Source: Novacetimonas pomaceti (GTDB taxonomy: Bacteria; Pseudomonadota; Alphaproteobacteria; Acetobacterales; Acetobacteraceae). Taken from it: DNA of 64,000 nt. The notes under the pieces are model-generated. The model ran no database searches and was not told the origin of the DNA. It saw only the letters and a list, made by a program, of their open reading frames with translations. A program made the position numbers and the translations under genes. The stretch covers positions 90,408-154,407 of the forward strand of contig NZ_NOXG01000005.1 of NCBI RefSeq assembly GCF_003207955.1. Reading direction: 5' to 3'. Every line of letters begins with the position of its first letter. Position 1 is the stretch's first letter. Below, piece after piece: positions 25,442 through 34,019 of this stretch.

Positions 25442-26446
25442 ATGAGCGATACATCATCCGGCCCGGGCATCCAGGCCGAGCAGCATTTCGACCTGCTGAC
25501 CGCGAACCCGGTTTACAAGCCCTTCCGCTACCCCTGGGCATATGATGCGTGGCTGACGCAGCAGCAGGTCCACTGGCTGCCCGAAGAGGTGCCGCTGGCC
25601 GATGACGTCAAGGACTGGCATCGCAGCCTGACGGAAAGCGAACGCCATCTGGTCACGCAGATTTTCCGCTTCTTCACGCAGTCCGACGTGGAAGTGAACA
25701 ACTGCTACATGAAGCATTACAGCCAGGTCTTCAAACCGACCGAAGTGCTGATGATGCTGTCGGCGTTTTCCAATATCGAGACGATCCATATCGCGGCCTA
25801 CAGCCATCTGCTTGATACGATCGGCATGCCCGAAGCCGAATATTCCGCATTTCTGAAATACAAGGAAATGAAGGACAAATATGACTACATGCAGAAATTC
25901 TCGGTCACGAACAAATACGAAATCGCCCGCACGCTGGCGGCTTTCGGCGCGTTTACCGAGGGACTGCAGCTTTTCGCCTCGTTCGCGATCCTTCTGAATT
26001 TCCCACGTTTCAACAAGCTCAAGGGCATGGGGCAGATCGTTTCGTGGTCGGTGCGCGATGAAACGCTGCACTGCATCTCGATGGCGCGGCTATTTCGGGT
26101 CTTCATCCAGGAAAACCCCGAAATCTGGACGGACAGGCTGCAGGACGACATCCGCCAGATCTGCCGCGATATCGTGGAACACGAAGACGCCTTCATCGAC
26201 CTGGCGTTCGAAATGGGGGCTGTCGAAGGGCTCGATGCGGATCAGGTCAAGCAGTATATCCGCTTTGTCGCCAATCGCAGGCTGGGACAACTGGGCCTGG
26301 ACGGGCTGTATGACATCGCCACCAACCCGCTGCCTTGGGTGGACGAGATGGTCAATGCGGTGGAGCATGCCAACTTCTTCGAAAACCGTTCCACCGAATA
26401 CAGCCGCGCGGCCACGGCCGGCACGTGGGACGAAGCCTTCAGCTGA
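25442..26446 (+). CDS. nrdB: Ribonucleoside-diphosphate reductase, beta subunit (class I)
   Basis: The 334-residue radical-generating subunit. The dimetal and tyrosyl radical residues follow the R2 pattern: ETIHIAAY supplies Glu, His three residues on and Tyr four residues after that (near residues 108-115). A further Glu is in FTEGLQ and a second E-x-x-H is in RDETLH. This predicts a tyrosyl-radical enzyme rather than a Tyr-less class Ic. The frame is open from a TTG at 25418, but the ATG at 25442 is preceded by AGGGTGAG and gives the normal N-terminus. No N-terminal ATP-cone is present. Confidence 0.97.
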   Translation: MSDTSSGPGIQAEQHFDLLTANPVYKPFRYPWAYDAWLTQQQVHWLPEEVPLADDVKDWHRSLTESERHLVTQIFRFFTQSDVEVNNCYMKHYSQVFKPTEVLMMLSAFSNIETIHIAAYSHLLDTIGMPEAEYSAFLKYKEMKDKYDYMQKFSVTNKYEIARTLAAFGAFTEGLQLFASFAILLNFPRFNKLKGMGQIVSWSVRDETLHCISMARLFRVFIQENPEIWTDRLQDDIRQICRDIVEHEDAFIDLAFEMGAVEGLDADQVKQYIRFVANRRLGQLGLDGLYDIATNPLPWVDEMVNAVEHANFFENRSTEYSRAATAGTWDEAFS

Positions 26447-26458
26447 CACGACATCGCG

Positions 26459-27235
26459 TCAGGGCAGCAATGCCTGCCCGTCGCGCAGGATGGCGCGCGC
26501 TTCATCGGTAAAGGCACCATCCGCGTGATGCAGCACGATGCCCGGCAGCAGCCGGGCAGGGGCGCGGGATGCCATGCGCCCGCGAAGCAGGACGATCTTT
26601 GCCGCAACACCCTGACGGGGCCAGCAGGGGAAGACCGTAATATCGCCCAGCCGGCTGTCATCCATGGCGCTGATCGCGTGATCGAGCAGACGCGCCGGAA
26701 GGGCAAGCGTCAGCGTGCCGTGATGACGCAGCTGCGCCGACAGGCTGCCGACCCATTTTGCCAGATCCGCCCTGGGCAGCCGCCGCGCCATGTCCCGGCG
26801 CCCCACGGGGGAGGAGGTACTGGCATGGTCATGCCATGGGGGATTGGCAAAGGCATGGTCGATCCGACGGATGGCCGGACCACTCAGCAGGCTGTCATCG
26901 GGCATGAGCGGAAGGGTCGCATGCAGGATTCGAATCGAATCGAATCCATTCTCCCTCAGGTTGGCCTGCGCCAGCGCCACGGTGGGGGAATCGCATTCCA
27001 GGCCGATGCCCGCGATCGCCGGCACCCGCGATGCCAGACACATCAGTCCCGCACCCGCGCCACAGCCGCCCTCCACGACGCAGTCCCCGCGTCGGGCGGG
27101 CACACATGCGGCCATCAGGACGGGCTCCAGCCCCGTGCGGTTGCCATCACGAAACTGTTTGTAATGGATCCGCCCGTCAAGGAGCGTTCCCTGTGTCACT
27201 ACGGGCATCGTATCCATGCGCGAGACCACCGTCAT
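26459..27235 (-). CDS. TrmN6-like SAM-dependent methyltransferase
   Basis: A 258-residue class I methyltransferase. The SAM-binding motif is GGCGAGAGLMCLA near residue 57, and the catalytic N6-adenine type motif NPPW is near residue 130. This resembles tRNA1(Val) adenine-37 N6-methyltransferases and related DUF-type methylases. The RNA target is an inference. It converges with nrdB (12-base gap) and diverges from the polyprenyl synthase gene. Its start region contains several ATG codons; the first is used. Confidence 0.83.
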   Translation of the reverse strand: MTVVSRMDTMPVVTQGTLLDGRIHYKQFRDGNRTGLEPVLMAACVPARRGDCVVEGGCGAGAGLMCLASRVPAIAGIGLECDSPTVALAQANLRENGFDSIRILHATLPLMPDDSLLSGPAIRRIDHAFANPPWHDHASTSSPVGRRDMARRLPRADLAKWVGSLSAQLRHHGTLTLALPARLLDHAISAMDDSRLGDITVFPCWPRQGVAAKIVLLRGRMASRAPARLLPGIVLHHADGAFTDEARAILRDGQALLP

Positions 27236-27411
27236 ACGTGCGCATTGAGCATTCGGTTTCGTCCTCCGGCTTGACCGGCTTTCCGGCGCCGCTCATATAC
27301 TCTGATACATCGAACCTTCGGAACCGGGAGAATAACCTTTTGGGCCTAGCAGTTACTCTGCCGGAAACCGACAGAACGGCAAGTCAGAAAGACAAAGGGG
27401 CCCGACGCCCG

Positions 27412-28416
27412 ATGGCAGACGGATCTGAGGTTGCCCTGCGCGACCTGGCGGAATATCTCGCCGATGACATGGCAGCGTGCAATCGCGCGATCGTGGAGCG
27501 CATGGACAGTCCTGTCGCGCTGATCCCGCAGCTCGCCGCGCATCTCGTTGCGGCGGGGGGAAAGCGGCTGCGTCCGTTGCTGACACTGGCGTCGGCGCGA
27601 CTGTGTGGATACAAATCCGATGCCACGCACCAGCGTCACGTCGCGCTGGCGGCGTGCGTGGAGTTCATCCATACCGCGACCCTGCTGCATGACGACGTCG
27701 TGGATGAAAGCACCCTGCGACGCGGGCTGGCCAGCGCCAATGCCATTTTCGGCAACAAGGCATCCGTCCTGGTGGGTGATTTCCTGTTCGCGCGGTCATT
27801 CCAGCTGATGACGGACGATGGTTCCCTGAAGGTCATGAACATCCTCTCCTCTGCCTCCGCGACCATCGCAGAAGGGGAGGTGCTGCAGATGTCCACGCAG
27901 AATGACCTTTCGACCAATGTGGAAAAATATCTGGAAGTCATTCACGGCAAGACGGCGGCCCTGTTCGCCGCCGCCTGCCGTGTCGGCGCCGTGGTCGCGG
28001 ACCAGCCGCTGAAGGCGGAAGAGGCGCTTGATTCCTACGGCACCAATCTGGGCATGGCATTCCAGCTGGTGGATGACGCGCTGGATTACGCGGCCGATCA
28101 GGCCACATTGGGCAAGACGATCGGCGATGATTTCCGCGAAGGCAAAATCACCCTGCCGGTCCTGACCGCCTATGCCGCGGGCAATGAGGAAGACAGGGCC
28201 TTCTGGCGACGCGTCATTGAAGAAAGCGATCAGAAACCCGGCGATCTGGAACATGCCTTTGACCTGATCGCGCGGACGAACGCCATTGGCGTCACGCTCG
28301 ACCATGCCACGCGCTATGCCACCGCGGCGTCAGAGGCGCTGGACATCTTCCCGCCATCGCGCCTGAAGCAGCTGCTGCAGGATACGGCTTCCTATACCGT
28401 CAGCCGCCTGCGCTAA
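27412..28416 (+). CDS. Polyprenyl diphosphate synthase (octa/decaprenyl type)
   Basis: A trans-isoprenyl diphosphate synthase of 334 residues that builds the ubiquinone side chain. The first aspartate-rich motif is LLHDDVVDES near residue 87 and the second is LVDDALDYAAD near residue 218; GGKRLRP near residue 50 binds the substrate diphosphate. The length matches IspB. The start is uncertain: the ATG at 27412 is used, but a TTG at 27340, in frame and 9 bases after GGGAG (27326-27330), has the better ribosome binding site and would add 24 residues. Chain length (likely 9 or 10 units) is inferred from the usual ubiquinones of acetic acid bacteria. Confidence 0.93.
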   Translation: MADGSEVALRDLAEYLADDMAACNRAIVERMDSPVALIPQLAAHLVAAGGKRLRPLLTLASARLCGYKSDATHQRHVALAACVEFIHTATLLHDDVVDESTLRRGLASANAIFGNKASVLVGDFLFARSFQLMTDDGSLKVMNILSSASATIAEGEVLQMSTQNDLSTNVEKYLEVIHGKTAALFAAACRVGAVVADQPLKAEEALDSYGTNLGMAFQLVDDALDYAADQATLGKTIGDDFREGKITLPVLTAYAAGNEEDRAFWRRVIEESDQKPGDLEHAFDLIARTNAIGVTLDHATRYATAASEALDIFPPSRLKQLLQDTASYTVSRLR

Positions 28417-28433
28417 AGGGCGGGCCCCGGTTT

Positions 28434-29243
28434 TCAGGTCCGTTCCGCAAAGGGACGGACCGCCGCGTATCCCATGCGCCGCAGCCCGGGCATCAGGGCC
28501 GACACATCATCGGGCAGGGCGGTAAAGAAAGCCTCGCCATGATGGGGAAAGGCTGTTTCCGTATTTCCGATATCGCGGCTCAGCCTTGCCGCCTGCCGGG
28601 ATACCGCTTCCGCCGGATCAATCCATCTGATGCCCGGCCGTCCCAATCGTCGAAAGCGGTCCAGCAGGAAGGTGTAGTGGGTGCATCCCAGTCCCACGAC
28701 ATCAATGGCGTCGCCCCCCGGCTGGGAAAACAGTCCCTCCATCTCCGCCAGGACGGCATGATCGGAAACCGGTCGGCCCCGGAATGCCAGTTCAGCCAGA
28801 TCCGCGAGATTGCGGGCCCCATAGGCGACAAGCCTGCGATCAGGGGCAAAGCGCGCCTGCAACATGCGCAGGTAGGGACGGCTTACGGTCGCCCGTGTCG
28901 CCAGCAGGCCGATCGTACCGCTGCGTGTCAGGTCGGCCGCCCATTTGATGGGCGGGACACATCCCACGAAGGGCAGCAGGCTGTAGCGCGCGCGCAACGC
29001 ATCCAGCGCAAGCGTGCTGGCGGTGTTGCAGGCGATGACCACCAGATCCGGCCGTAACCGCTCCATGGCGCATCCCACAAGTGCCACGATATGGCTGACC
29101 AGGAAATCATCCGGCTGCTCCCCATAGGGAAAGACAGCCGTATCCGCGAGATAATCGATACAGGCATCGGGGATTTCGTTCCTGAGACACCTTACGATTC
29201 CCAGACCGCCAATCCCCGAGTCAAAAGCCAGGATCCGTACCAC
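28434..29243 (-). CDS. murI: Glutamate racemase
   Basis: Makes D-glutamate for peptidoglycan. The 269-residue protein has DSGIGGLG at the N-terminus with the first catalytic-site segment, the cysteine-containing VIACNTAS near residue 72, and VGLGCTHYTFL near residue 182 with the second cysteine. It lies 16 bases downstream of pyrE on the same strand and ends 17 bases from the convergent polyprenyl synthase gene. Confidence 0.95.
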   Translation of the reverse strand: MVRILAFDSGIGGLGIVRCLRNEIPDACIDYLADTAVFPYGEQPDDFLVSHIVALVGCAMERLRPDLVVIACNTASTLALDALRARYSLLPFVGCVPPIKWAADLTRSGTIGLLATRATVSRPYLRMLQARFAPDRRLVAYGARNLADLAELAFRGRPVSDHAVLAEMEGLFSQPGGDAIDVVGLGCTHYTFLLDRFRRLGRPGIRWIDPAEAVSRQAARLSRDIGNTETAFPHHGEAFFTALPDDVSALMPGLRRMGYAAVRPFAERT

Positions 29244-29259
29244 CGGTCACGCCGTAAGT

Positions 29260-30021
29260 TCAGGAGGCCTTGTCCGCCGCCACCTTGCGGGCCAGGGCTT
29301 CCTCGGCGCTGGCAACGCCGCCATGTTTTGCGGACCACGCACAGGGGTTTTCAAGGAAGCGCCTGACCTCCGTCGCGTCCTTTTCAGAGAAATAGGGCTT
29401 CCCCGCACAGGCTTCCAGAATATCCCACCATGTGCACAGGGCATGCAGGGTAATATTCATGTCGGCCAGCGTCTGGTACGCGCCGGGGAAGACACCATAG
29501 AAAAAGACAACGAAGGTATGGTCCACGATGGCGCCGGCATCACGCAGGGCCTGGGCGAAACGCACCTTCGACGATCCGTCTGTCGTCAGATCTTCGACCA
29601 GAAGGGTACGCATGTTTTCCGGCACATCGCCCTCGATCTGGGCATTGCGGCCAAAGCCCTTGGGTTTCTTGCGCACATAGGCCATCGGCGCCATCATGCG
29701 GTCGGCAATCCACGCCGCGAAGGGAATCCCCGCCGTTTCCCCGCCAACCACCGCATCGATGCTTTCATACCCGACATGGCGACCGATCTTCTCGACCCCC
29801 AGTTCCATGATCTTCTGGCGGGCACGAGGGAAGAAAATGATCCGGCGACAGTCGATATAGACAGGCGATTTCCAGCCGGACGTCAGGGTATAGGGTTCGT
29901 CAGGACGGAAATTGACGGCCTTGATTTCCAGCAGCAGACGCGCCGTTGTCAGCGCCGCATCCCGATCCCATGCGGTCGAACCGGTTGAAAGACCTGCGCC
30001 ATTTCCTGTTGCGTCGTGCAT
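29260..30021 (-). CDS. pyrE: Orotate phosphoribosyltransferase
   Basis: Joins orotate to PRPP to form OMP in pyrimidine synthesis. The 253-residue protein has the PRPP-binding loop LLVEDLTTDGSSK near residue 141 and the family start LTSGWKSPVYIDCR near residue 45. It is longer than the E. coli enzyme (213), with a C-terminal extension of about 40 residues, as in the alphaproteobacterial form. It diverges from a small membrane protein gene and probably shares a transcript with murI. Confidence 0.94.
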   Translation of the reverse strand: MHDATGNGAGLSTGSTAWDRDAALTTARLLLEIKAVNFRPDEPYTLTSGWKSPVYIDCRRIIFFPRARQKIMELGVEKIGRHVGYESIDAVVGGETAGIPFAAWIADRMMAPMAYVRKKPKGFGRNAQIEGDVPENMRTLLVEDLTTDGSSKVRFAQALRDAGAIVDHTFVVFFYGVFPGAYQTLADMNITLHALCTWWDILEACAGKPYFSEKDATEVRRFLENPCAWSAKHGGVASAEEALARKVAADKAS

Positions 30022-30150
30022 TTACCCTGCCTCCGGACCAATGAATGTAAAATATTGCAAAGACGCTTACCGGGAAAGGCTTGGAAAATCCATAATTAGC
30101 GCGCGTCACTGGAACATTCTGCTCCCCCGCCTGCATTTTCCTGACAAAAC

Positions 30151-30495
30151 ATGAATTTGAAACCGGGAAAGAAGAGTTCTATTGATTTGTGGCAGGGTTA
30201 TCCATTAAACTTCCGTCAGTTAATAATAATTCTCATTTTCGGGTGGTGTCTTATCGTGGGTTCTGAAACAAGCCATATCGTTCGCAATTGTGAACGGGCC
30301 GTTGTTACCGCCTATCAGGAACTGCGTCAGGTCGGGACAACTGATGTGTCCGCCTTTCACGCCTGTACGACGTTGTATCGCATTCACCATCCCGAAGCAT
30401 CGCTGAACGAAGCACGACGCCTGGTGTCCGAATGGATCGACCATCATGTCGTCCATCACAAGCAGGGCCCCACCGCCGGCTGCGACTGCGGCTGA
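30151..30495 (+). CDS. Small membrane protein of unknown function
   Basis: A 114-residue frame that I do not recognise. One hydrophobic segment near residues 22-40 suggests a single membrane anchor; the rest is soluble, with histidines and a C-terminal CDCG. The upstream bases and the first 40 codons are clearly poorer in GC than neighbouring genes. The ATG at 30151 has no ribosome binding site, so translation may start later, for example at a TTG near 30186. A strong hairpin with T-runs follows about 90 bases after the stop, which supports a real transcript. Confidence 0.55.
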   Translation: MNLKPGKKSSIDLWQGYPLNFRQLIIILIFGWCLIVGSETSHIVRNCERAVVTAYQELRQVGTTDVSAFHACTTLYRIHHPEASLNEARRLVSEWIDHHVVHHKQGPTAGCDCG

Positions 30496-30585
30496 GGCAT
30501 CCGGCATTGCCAGAACGTGTGGCAGCGGAACGGGCCGCCACACAGAAGGGCAGGGGCCAGTAATTTCCATACCTGCATGCATACT

Positions 30586-30625
30586 GAAAAGGGCCTTTCC
30601 CATATGGCGGGAAAGGCCCTTTTTC
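30586..30625. terminator. Bidirectional intrinsic terminator
   Basis: AAAAGGGCCTTTCC (ending at 30600) pairs with GGGAAAGGCCCTTTTT (from 30609), an almost perfect stem of about 14 pairs with A-run and T-run on opposite sides. It lies between the convergent small membrane protein gene and gltA and can terminate both. Confidence 0.88.
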
Positions 30626-30687
30626 ATTGACCACCTCATGACCGTCGCAACTCCCCGGCCCATTTCCGGGCCGGGGAACGCGCGATA

Positions 30688-31986
30688 TCAGGGGCGTTCG
30701 GAGAAGGGGACGAAATCGCGCTGCGGCGATCCGACATACAGCTGACGGGGACGACCGATACGCTGGCCGGGTTCCTCGATCATTTCCTTCCACTGGCTGA
30801 TCCAGCCCGTCGTGCGCGCGACCGCGAACAGCACGGTGAACATGCTGGTGGGAATGCCCATCGCCTTGAGGATGATGCCGGAATAGAAATCGACATTGGG
30901 ATACAGGCTGCGCTTGACGAAATATTCGTCATGGATCGCGATCTTTTCCAGCTCGATCGCCAGGTCCAGCAACGGATCGTCCTTGATCCCCAGTTCGCCC
31001 AGAACCTCGTGACAGGTCGCCTGCATGATCTTGGCACGCGGATCGAAGTTCTTGTACACGCGATGGCCAAAGCCCATCAGCCGCACGCCGCTGCTCTTGT
31101 CCTTCACCTTGGCGATGAAGTCGGGGATGTTGTCCTTGTGCCCGATGGAGGCCAGCATCTTCAGCACGGCTTCGTTCGCGCCACCATGCGCGGGTCCCCA
31201 CAGGGCCGCGATGCCAGCGGAAATGCACGCGAACGGATTGGCGCCCGTGGACCCGGCCAGCCGCACCGTCGAGGTGGAGGCATTCTGCTCATGATCGGCA
31301 TGCAGGATCAGGATGCGGTCCATGGCGCGGGCCAGAACCGGATTGATCTTGTACGGTTCGCTGGGAACCGCGAACATCATGGACAGGAAGTTCTCGGCAT
31401 AGGACAGGTCATTGCGCGGATAGATGAACGTATCACCCTGCGTATAGCGGTAGGCCCATGCCGCGATGGTCGGGATCTTGGCGATAATACGCATGGCCGA
31501 CAGGTTGCGGCTGGCGGCATTCGAGATGTCGATCCCGTCATGATAGAAGGACGACAGCGCGCCAACGGTGCCACACAGGATGGCCATCGGATGCGCGTCA
31601 CGACGGAACCCGTTGAAGAAGTTACGGATCTGTTCATGCAGCAGGGTATGATGCTTGATATCGGTTACAAACGCATCATAAGCCTTCTGGTCCGGAAGCT
31701 CCCCGTTCAGGAGGAGATAGGCGACCTCCATGAAGGTGGCCTTTTCCGCCAGCTGCGCGATCGGATACCCACGATGCAGCAGAATGCCCTTTTCACCGTC
31801 GATAAAGGTGATCTTGCTGGTGCACGACGCCGTTTCGCCATATCCGGGATCAAAGGTGAACACGCCAGCCTGGGCAGGCAGCTTGCGGATATCAACAACA
31901 TCCGGCCCCAGCGTGCCGGACAGAACCGGCAGCGTTGCGCTTTTTTCGCCTAGCGAGATAGTCGCGGTTTTTCCTGACTCGCTCAT
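30688..31986 (-). CDS. gltA: Citrate synthase (type II; AarA homologue)
   Basis: Condenses acetyl-CoA and oxaloacetate to citrate. The 432-residue protein has the catalytic residues in HADHEQNAST, GFGHRVYKN and NVDFYSG. The N-terminal beta domain fits hexameric type II enzymes of Gram-negative bacteria. The frame is open for 60 more codons upstream, but the ATG at 31986 follows a perfect AGGAGG with 9-base spacing. In Acetobacter aceti the homologue AarA is required for acetic acid resistance, and aarC lies 2.6 kb away here. sixA lies directly upstream on the same strand, after a 211-base gap. Confidence 0.97.
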   Translation of the reverse strand: MSESGKTATISLGEKSATLPVLSGTLGPDVVDIRKLPAQAGVFTFDPGYGETASCTSKITFIDGEKGILLHRGYPIAQLAEKATFMEVAYLLLNGELPDQKAYDAFVTDIKHHTLLHEQIRNFFNGFRRDAHPMAILCGTVGALSSFYHDGIDISNAASRNLSAMRIIAKIPTIAAWAYRYTQGDTFIYPRNDLSYAENFLSMMFAVPSEPYKINPVLARAMDRILILHADHEQNASTSTVRLAGSTGANPFACISAGIAALWGPAHGGANEAVLKMLASIGHKDNIPDFIAKVKDKSSGVRLMGFGHRVYKNFDPRAKIMQATCHEVLGELGIKDDPLLDLAIELEKIAIHDEYFVKRSLYPNVDFYSGIILKAMGIPTSMFTVLFAVARTTGWISQWKEMIEEPGQRIGRPRQLYVGSPQRDFVPFSERP

Positions 31987-32058
31987 CAAACACTTCCTCC
32001 TGGTCGTCCGCCGTCGCTGTCGCGGCATGGCGAAACGTGTCTCCAACCTTGGGGCAGT

Positions 32059-32076
32059 CTGTCGTTCTGGCGACAG
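32059..32076. promoter_or_regulatory. Inverted repeat in the gltA upstream region
   Basis: CTGTCG (32059-32064) pairs with CGACAG (32071-32076) around a six-base loop, about 75 bases upstream of the gltA start. A second one, GGGGCA/TGCCCC at 32175-32190, lies just past the sixA stop. Roles are unknown; the second may belong to the end of sixA. Confidence 0.3.
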
Positions 32077-32197
32077 TTTCGTTCCCGCCCGCATTTTATG
32101 TGCCTGCCGGCTCCATGCGGATGACGACAGGCGTTGAAATCGAGATAAGGACGAAATGCCACTCATGGCAATCCGGGGCAGCCATGCCCCTCAGGCA

Positions 32198-32749
32198 TCA
32201 GTCACACAGGGCGCGATAGAACGTAATGGCGTGATTTTGGGCGGTATTCCACGGAATTGCGCTGAAAAAGCACGCTATCGCGGCAGGTGGGAAGCCAAGG
32301 GAGAGGGAAGGCGGGACATGGCCCGAACCATGACATCCCGCCAGTTCCATCGCCAGGTTACCGATCCCGGGATTGTGCGATAAGACGATGATATTATTGT
32401 ATTTTTCGTCCACTTCCCACAGCATGTCCCGGATACGGTCCGCACTGGTTTCATAAAGTGCGTTCACATATTGGACATCGGGGGAATGATCTCCGAAAAA
32501 TGATCCCATTTCCTCCCATGTCTGGCGCGTGCGCAGGGCGGGACTGACCAGTGCCAGATCGGGAACAAACCCGGCAGCACGCAGTTCCCGCCCCCGCAGA
32601 TGCGCAACGGAACGTCCCTGCGGCGTCAGGGGCCGCCTGAAATCGGCATGCGGGCCAAAATCGCCAAAACCGGCGGGCGCCGCCTGCGCATGGCGCATCA
32701 GGACCAGTCGGTGCGCGGCCTGCCGCCAGGCATCATCGGGTTCGGACAT
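32198..32749 (-). CDS. sixA: SixA-like phosphohistidine phosphatase
   Basis: A 183-residue histidine phosphatase. The catalytic RHG-type motif is LMRHAQA near residue 17, the second catalytic histidine is in LSHNPG near residue 123, and an arginine is in LVSPALRTRQT. SixA removes phosphate from histidine of phosphotransfer proteins. In the A. aceti resistance locus, the gene between aarA and aarC (aarB) has, as I recall, been equated with sixA; if so this is the aar locus with extra genes. It starts 11 bases after the chorismate mutase stop. Confidence 0.88.
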   Translation of the reverse strand: MSEPDDAWRQAAHRLVLMRHAQAAPAGFGDFGPHADFRRPLTPQGRSVAHLRGRELRAAGFVPDLALVSPALRTRQTWEEMGSFFGDHSPDVQYVNALYETSADRIRDMLWEVDEKYNNIIVLSHNPGIGNLAMELAGCHGSGHVPPSLSLGFPPAAIACFFSAIPWNTAQNHAITFYRALCD

Positions 32750-32760
32750 GACGGAAAATA

Positions 32761-33096
32761 TCAGGACTGTGGCCGTTCATCGGCGCGACGTGCGATCGCC
32801 TCATGATGGCGGATGACTTCGCGTATGATGAACGCAAGGAATTTTTCAGCGAAATCCGGGTCGAGGTTGGCGCTTTTCGCCAGTGCCCGCAGGCGCGCGA
32901 CCTGTTGTGCCTCGCGCGCCGGATCGGCGGGGGGCATGTGATGCCGGGCCTTGAGGCGCCCGACCGCCTGGGTATGGCGAAAACGTTCCGCCAGCAGGTA
33001 AATCAGCGCGGCATCGATGTTATCAATGCTGCGGCGCAGTTCCAGCAGCGCATCACGTGCTTCATCCGGCGCCGTGGCAACGGGGGTTTCATTCAT
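32761..33096 (-). CDS. Chorismate mutase (AroQ class)
   Basis: A 111-residue all-helical chorismate mutase, converting chorismate to prephenate for Phe and Tyr synthesis. Family features are LRRSIDNIDAALIYLLAERF near residues 25-44, and VGRLKARH with the active-site lysine near residue 55. There is no fused prephenate dehydratase or dehydrogenase and no signal peptide, so it is a stand-alone cytoplasmic enzyme. It lies between the metallophosphatase and sixA on the same strand. Confidence 0.9.
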   Translation of the reverse strand: MNETPVATAPDEARDALLELRRSIDNIDAALIYLLAERFRHTQAVGRLKARHHMPPADPAREAQQVARLRALAKSANLDPDFAEKFLAFIIREVIRHHEAIARRADERPQS

Positions 33097-33155
33097 TATG
33101 GGTCAGGGCTCCCGACTGGACAGGTGGGTCATCTCTCTACTTTCTTTCGCAACGC

Positions 33156-34019
33156 TCACGACGCGGGAAAAGGAATATCGATCGCGGGAAGGTCGATCCA
33201 TGCCAGATGCCCGCCCTTGCCGGCACCGGTGTCGGTAAAGATGGCGGTTCCCCCGTTGCGGCCGTTGCGCACCCACGGCCGTCCGTCGGTCGAACGCCGG
33301 TCATGTCCGCAATAGACGGTATAGCCCGCGGGGATATGATCGACCCAGTTCAGGCGCCGTTCGGGATAGCCGTCTTTCTGCATGCGCCCCGTCGTTTCGC
33401 CAAACAGGGCCCGCGAGAGCAGGGGGGTCACCGTTCCCAGGCCGGGCGGTGGCGCCTCATCAAGCATGCGGACGTGAAAGCCGCCATGAACGAAGACATA
33501 TTTCCCCAGCACGATCCACGCCGGCGCCATGGCAAGGTCATCCAGCGCGCGCTGACGGACATCCTCGTTTTCCGGCAGCAGAAACTGGGTCAGGGTTTCC
33601 ATCAGGGGCGGGTCGCGCCGCATCTTGCGCCCATGCAGCGCGCGGGCGAGCTTGCGGTCATGATTGCCCAGTACGAACAGCCCGCGCCGTTCATCGATCA
33701 GCTGCTGCATCAGGCGGAAGGTACCGACGCTGTCAGGCCCATAATCGACCAGATCGCCCAGCTGGATCAGGAACCTGTCGGTCGCCGCCGCGTGCCGGAA
33801 GGCGTGCAGGTCGCCATGCACGTCCCCCACGATCCGGATGCGACGCCCCCCGATCAGGCGGGCGATTGCCTCCCTGTCGGGGGCGGGCGCGTATTGCGGC
33901 ATGGCGGGGGCGGCGAAGGCGGAAGAAAACATCCGGGCAGGGGCATCAGGGGAAACGCCACCCGTAACGACATGATGAGAGGGCAATCGACGTCTCAAAC
34001 GAAAATCCTCTCCCTGCAT
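33156..34019 (-). CDS. Calcineurin-like metallophosphoesterase
   Basis: A Ser/Thr-phosphatase-like or diadenosine tetraphosphatase-like enzyme. The metal-binding motifs appear in order: GDVHGD, GDLVDYGPDS, GNHD, a distal HGG and GHD. I use the ATG at 34019 (287 residues); the frame extends to a GTG at 34076, and ATG codons at 33932 and 33902 are further options, since none has a clear ribosome binding site and the conserved domain begins only near IRIVGDVHG. PrpA/PrpB or ApaH-like activity is possible; the substrate is not known. Confidence 0.82.
   Translation of the reverse strand: MQGEDFRLRRRLPSHHVVTGGVSPDAPARMFSSAFAAPAMPQYAPAPDREAIARLIGGRRIRIVGDVHGDLHAFRHAAATDRFLIQLGDLVDYGPDSVGTFRLMQQLIDERRGLFVLGNHDRKLARALHGRKMRRDPPLMETLTQFLLPENEDVRQRALDDLAMAPAWIVLGKYVFVHGGFHVRMLDEAPPPGLGTVTPLLSRALFGETTGRMQKDGYPERRLNWVDHIPAGYTVYCGHDRRSTDGRPWVRNGRNGGTAIFTDTGAGKGGHLAWIDLPAIDIPFPAS

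Noticed and set aside
26929..26950. GATTCGAATC-like repeats reminiscent of a tRNA T-arm
   Set aside because: They lie inside the methyltransferase coding frame and no acceptor or anticodon stem can be drawn around them.
31987..32166. 60-codon N-terminal extension of citrate synthase
   Set aside because: The extension is unlike the family and a perfect AGGAGG lies directly before the internal ATG at 31986.
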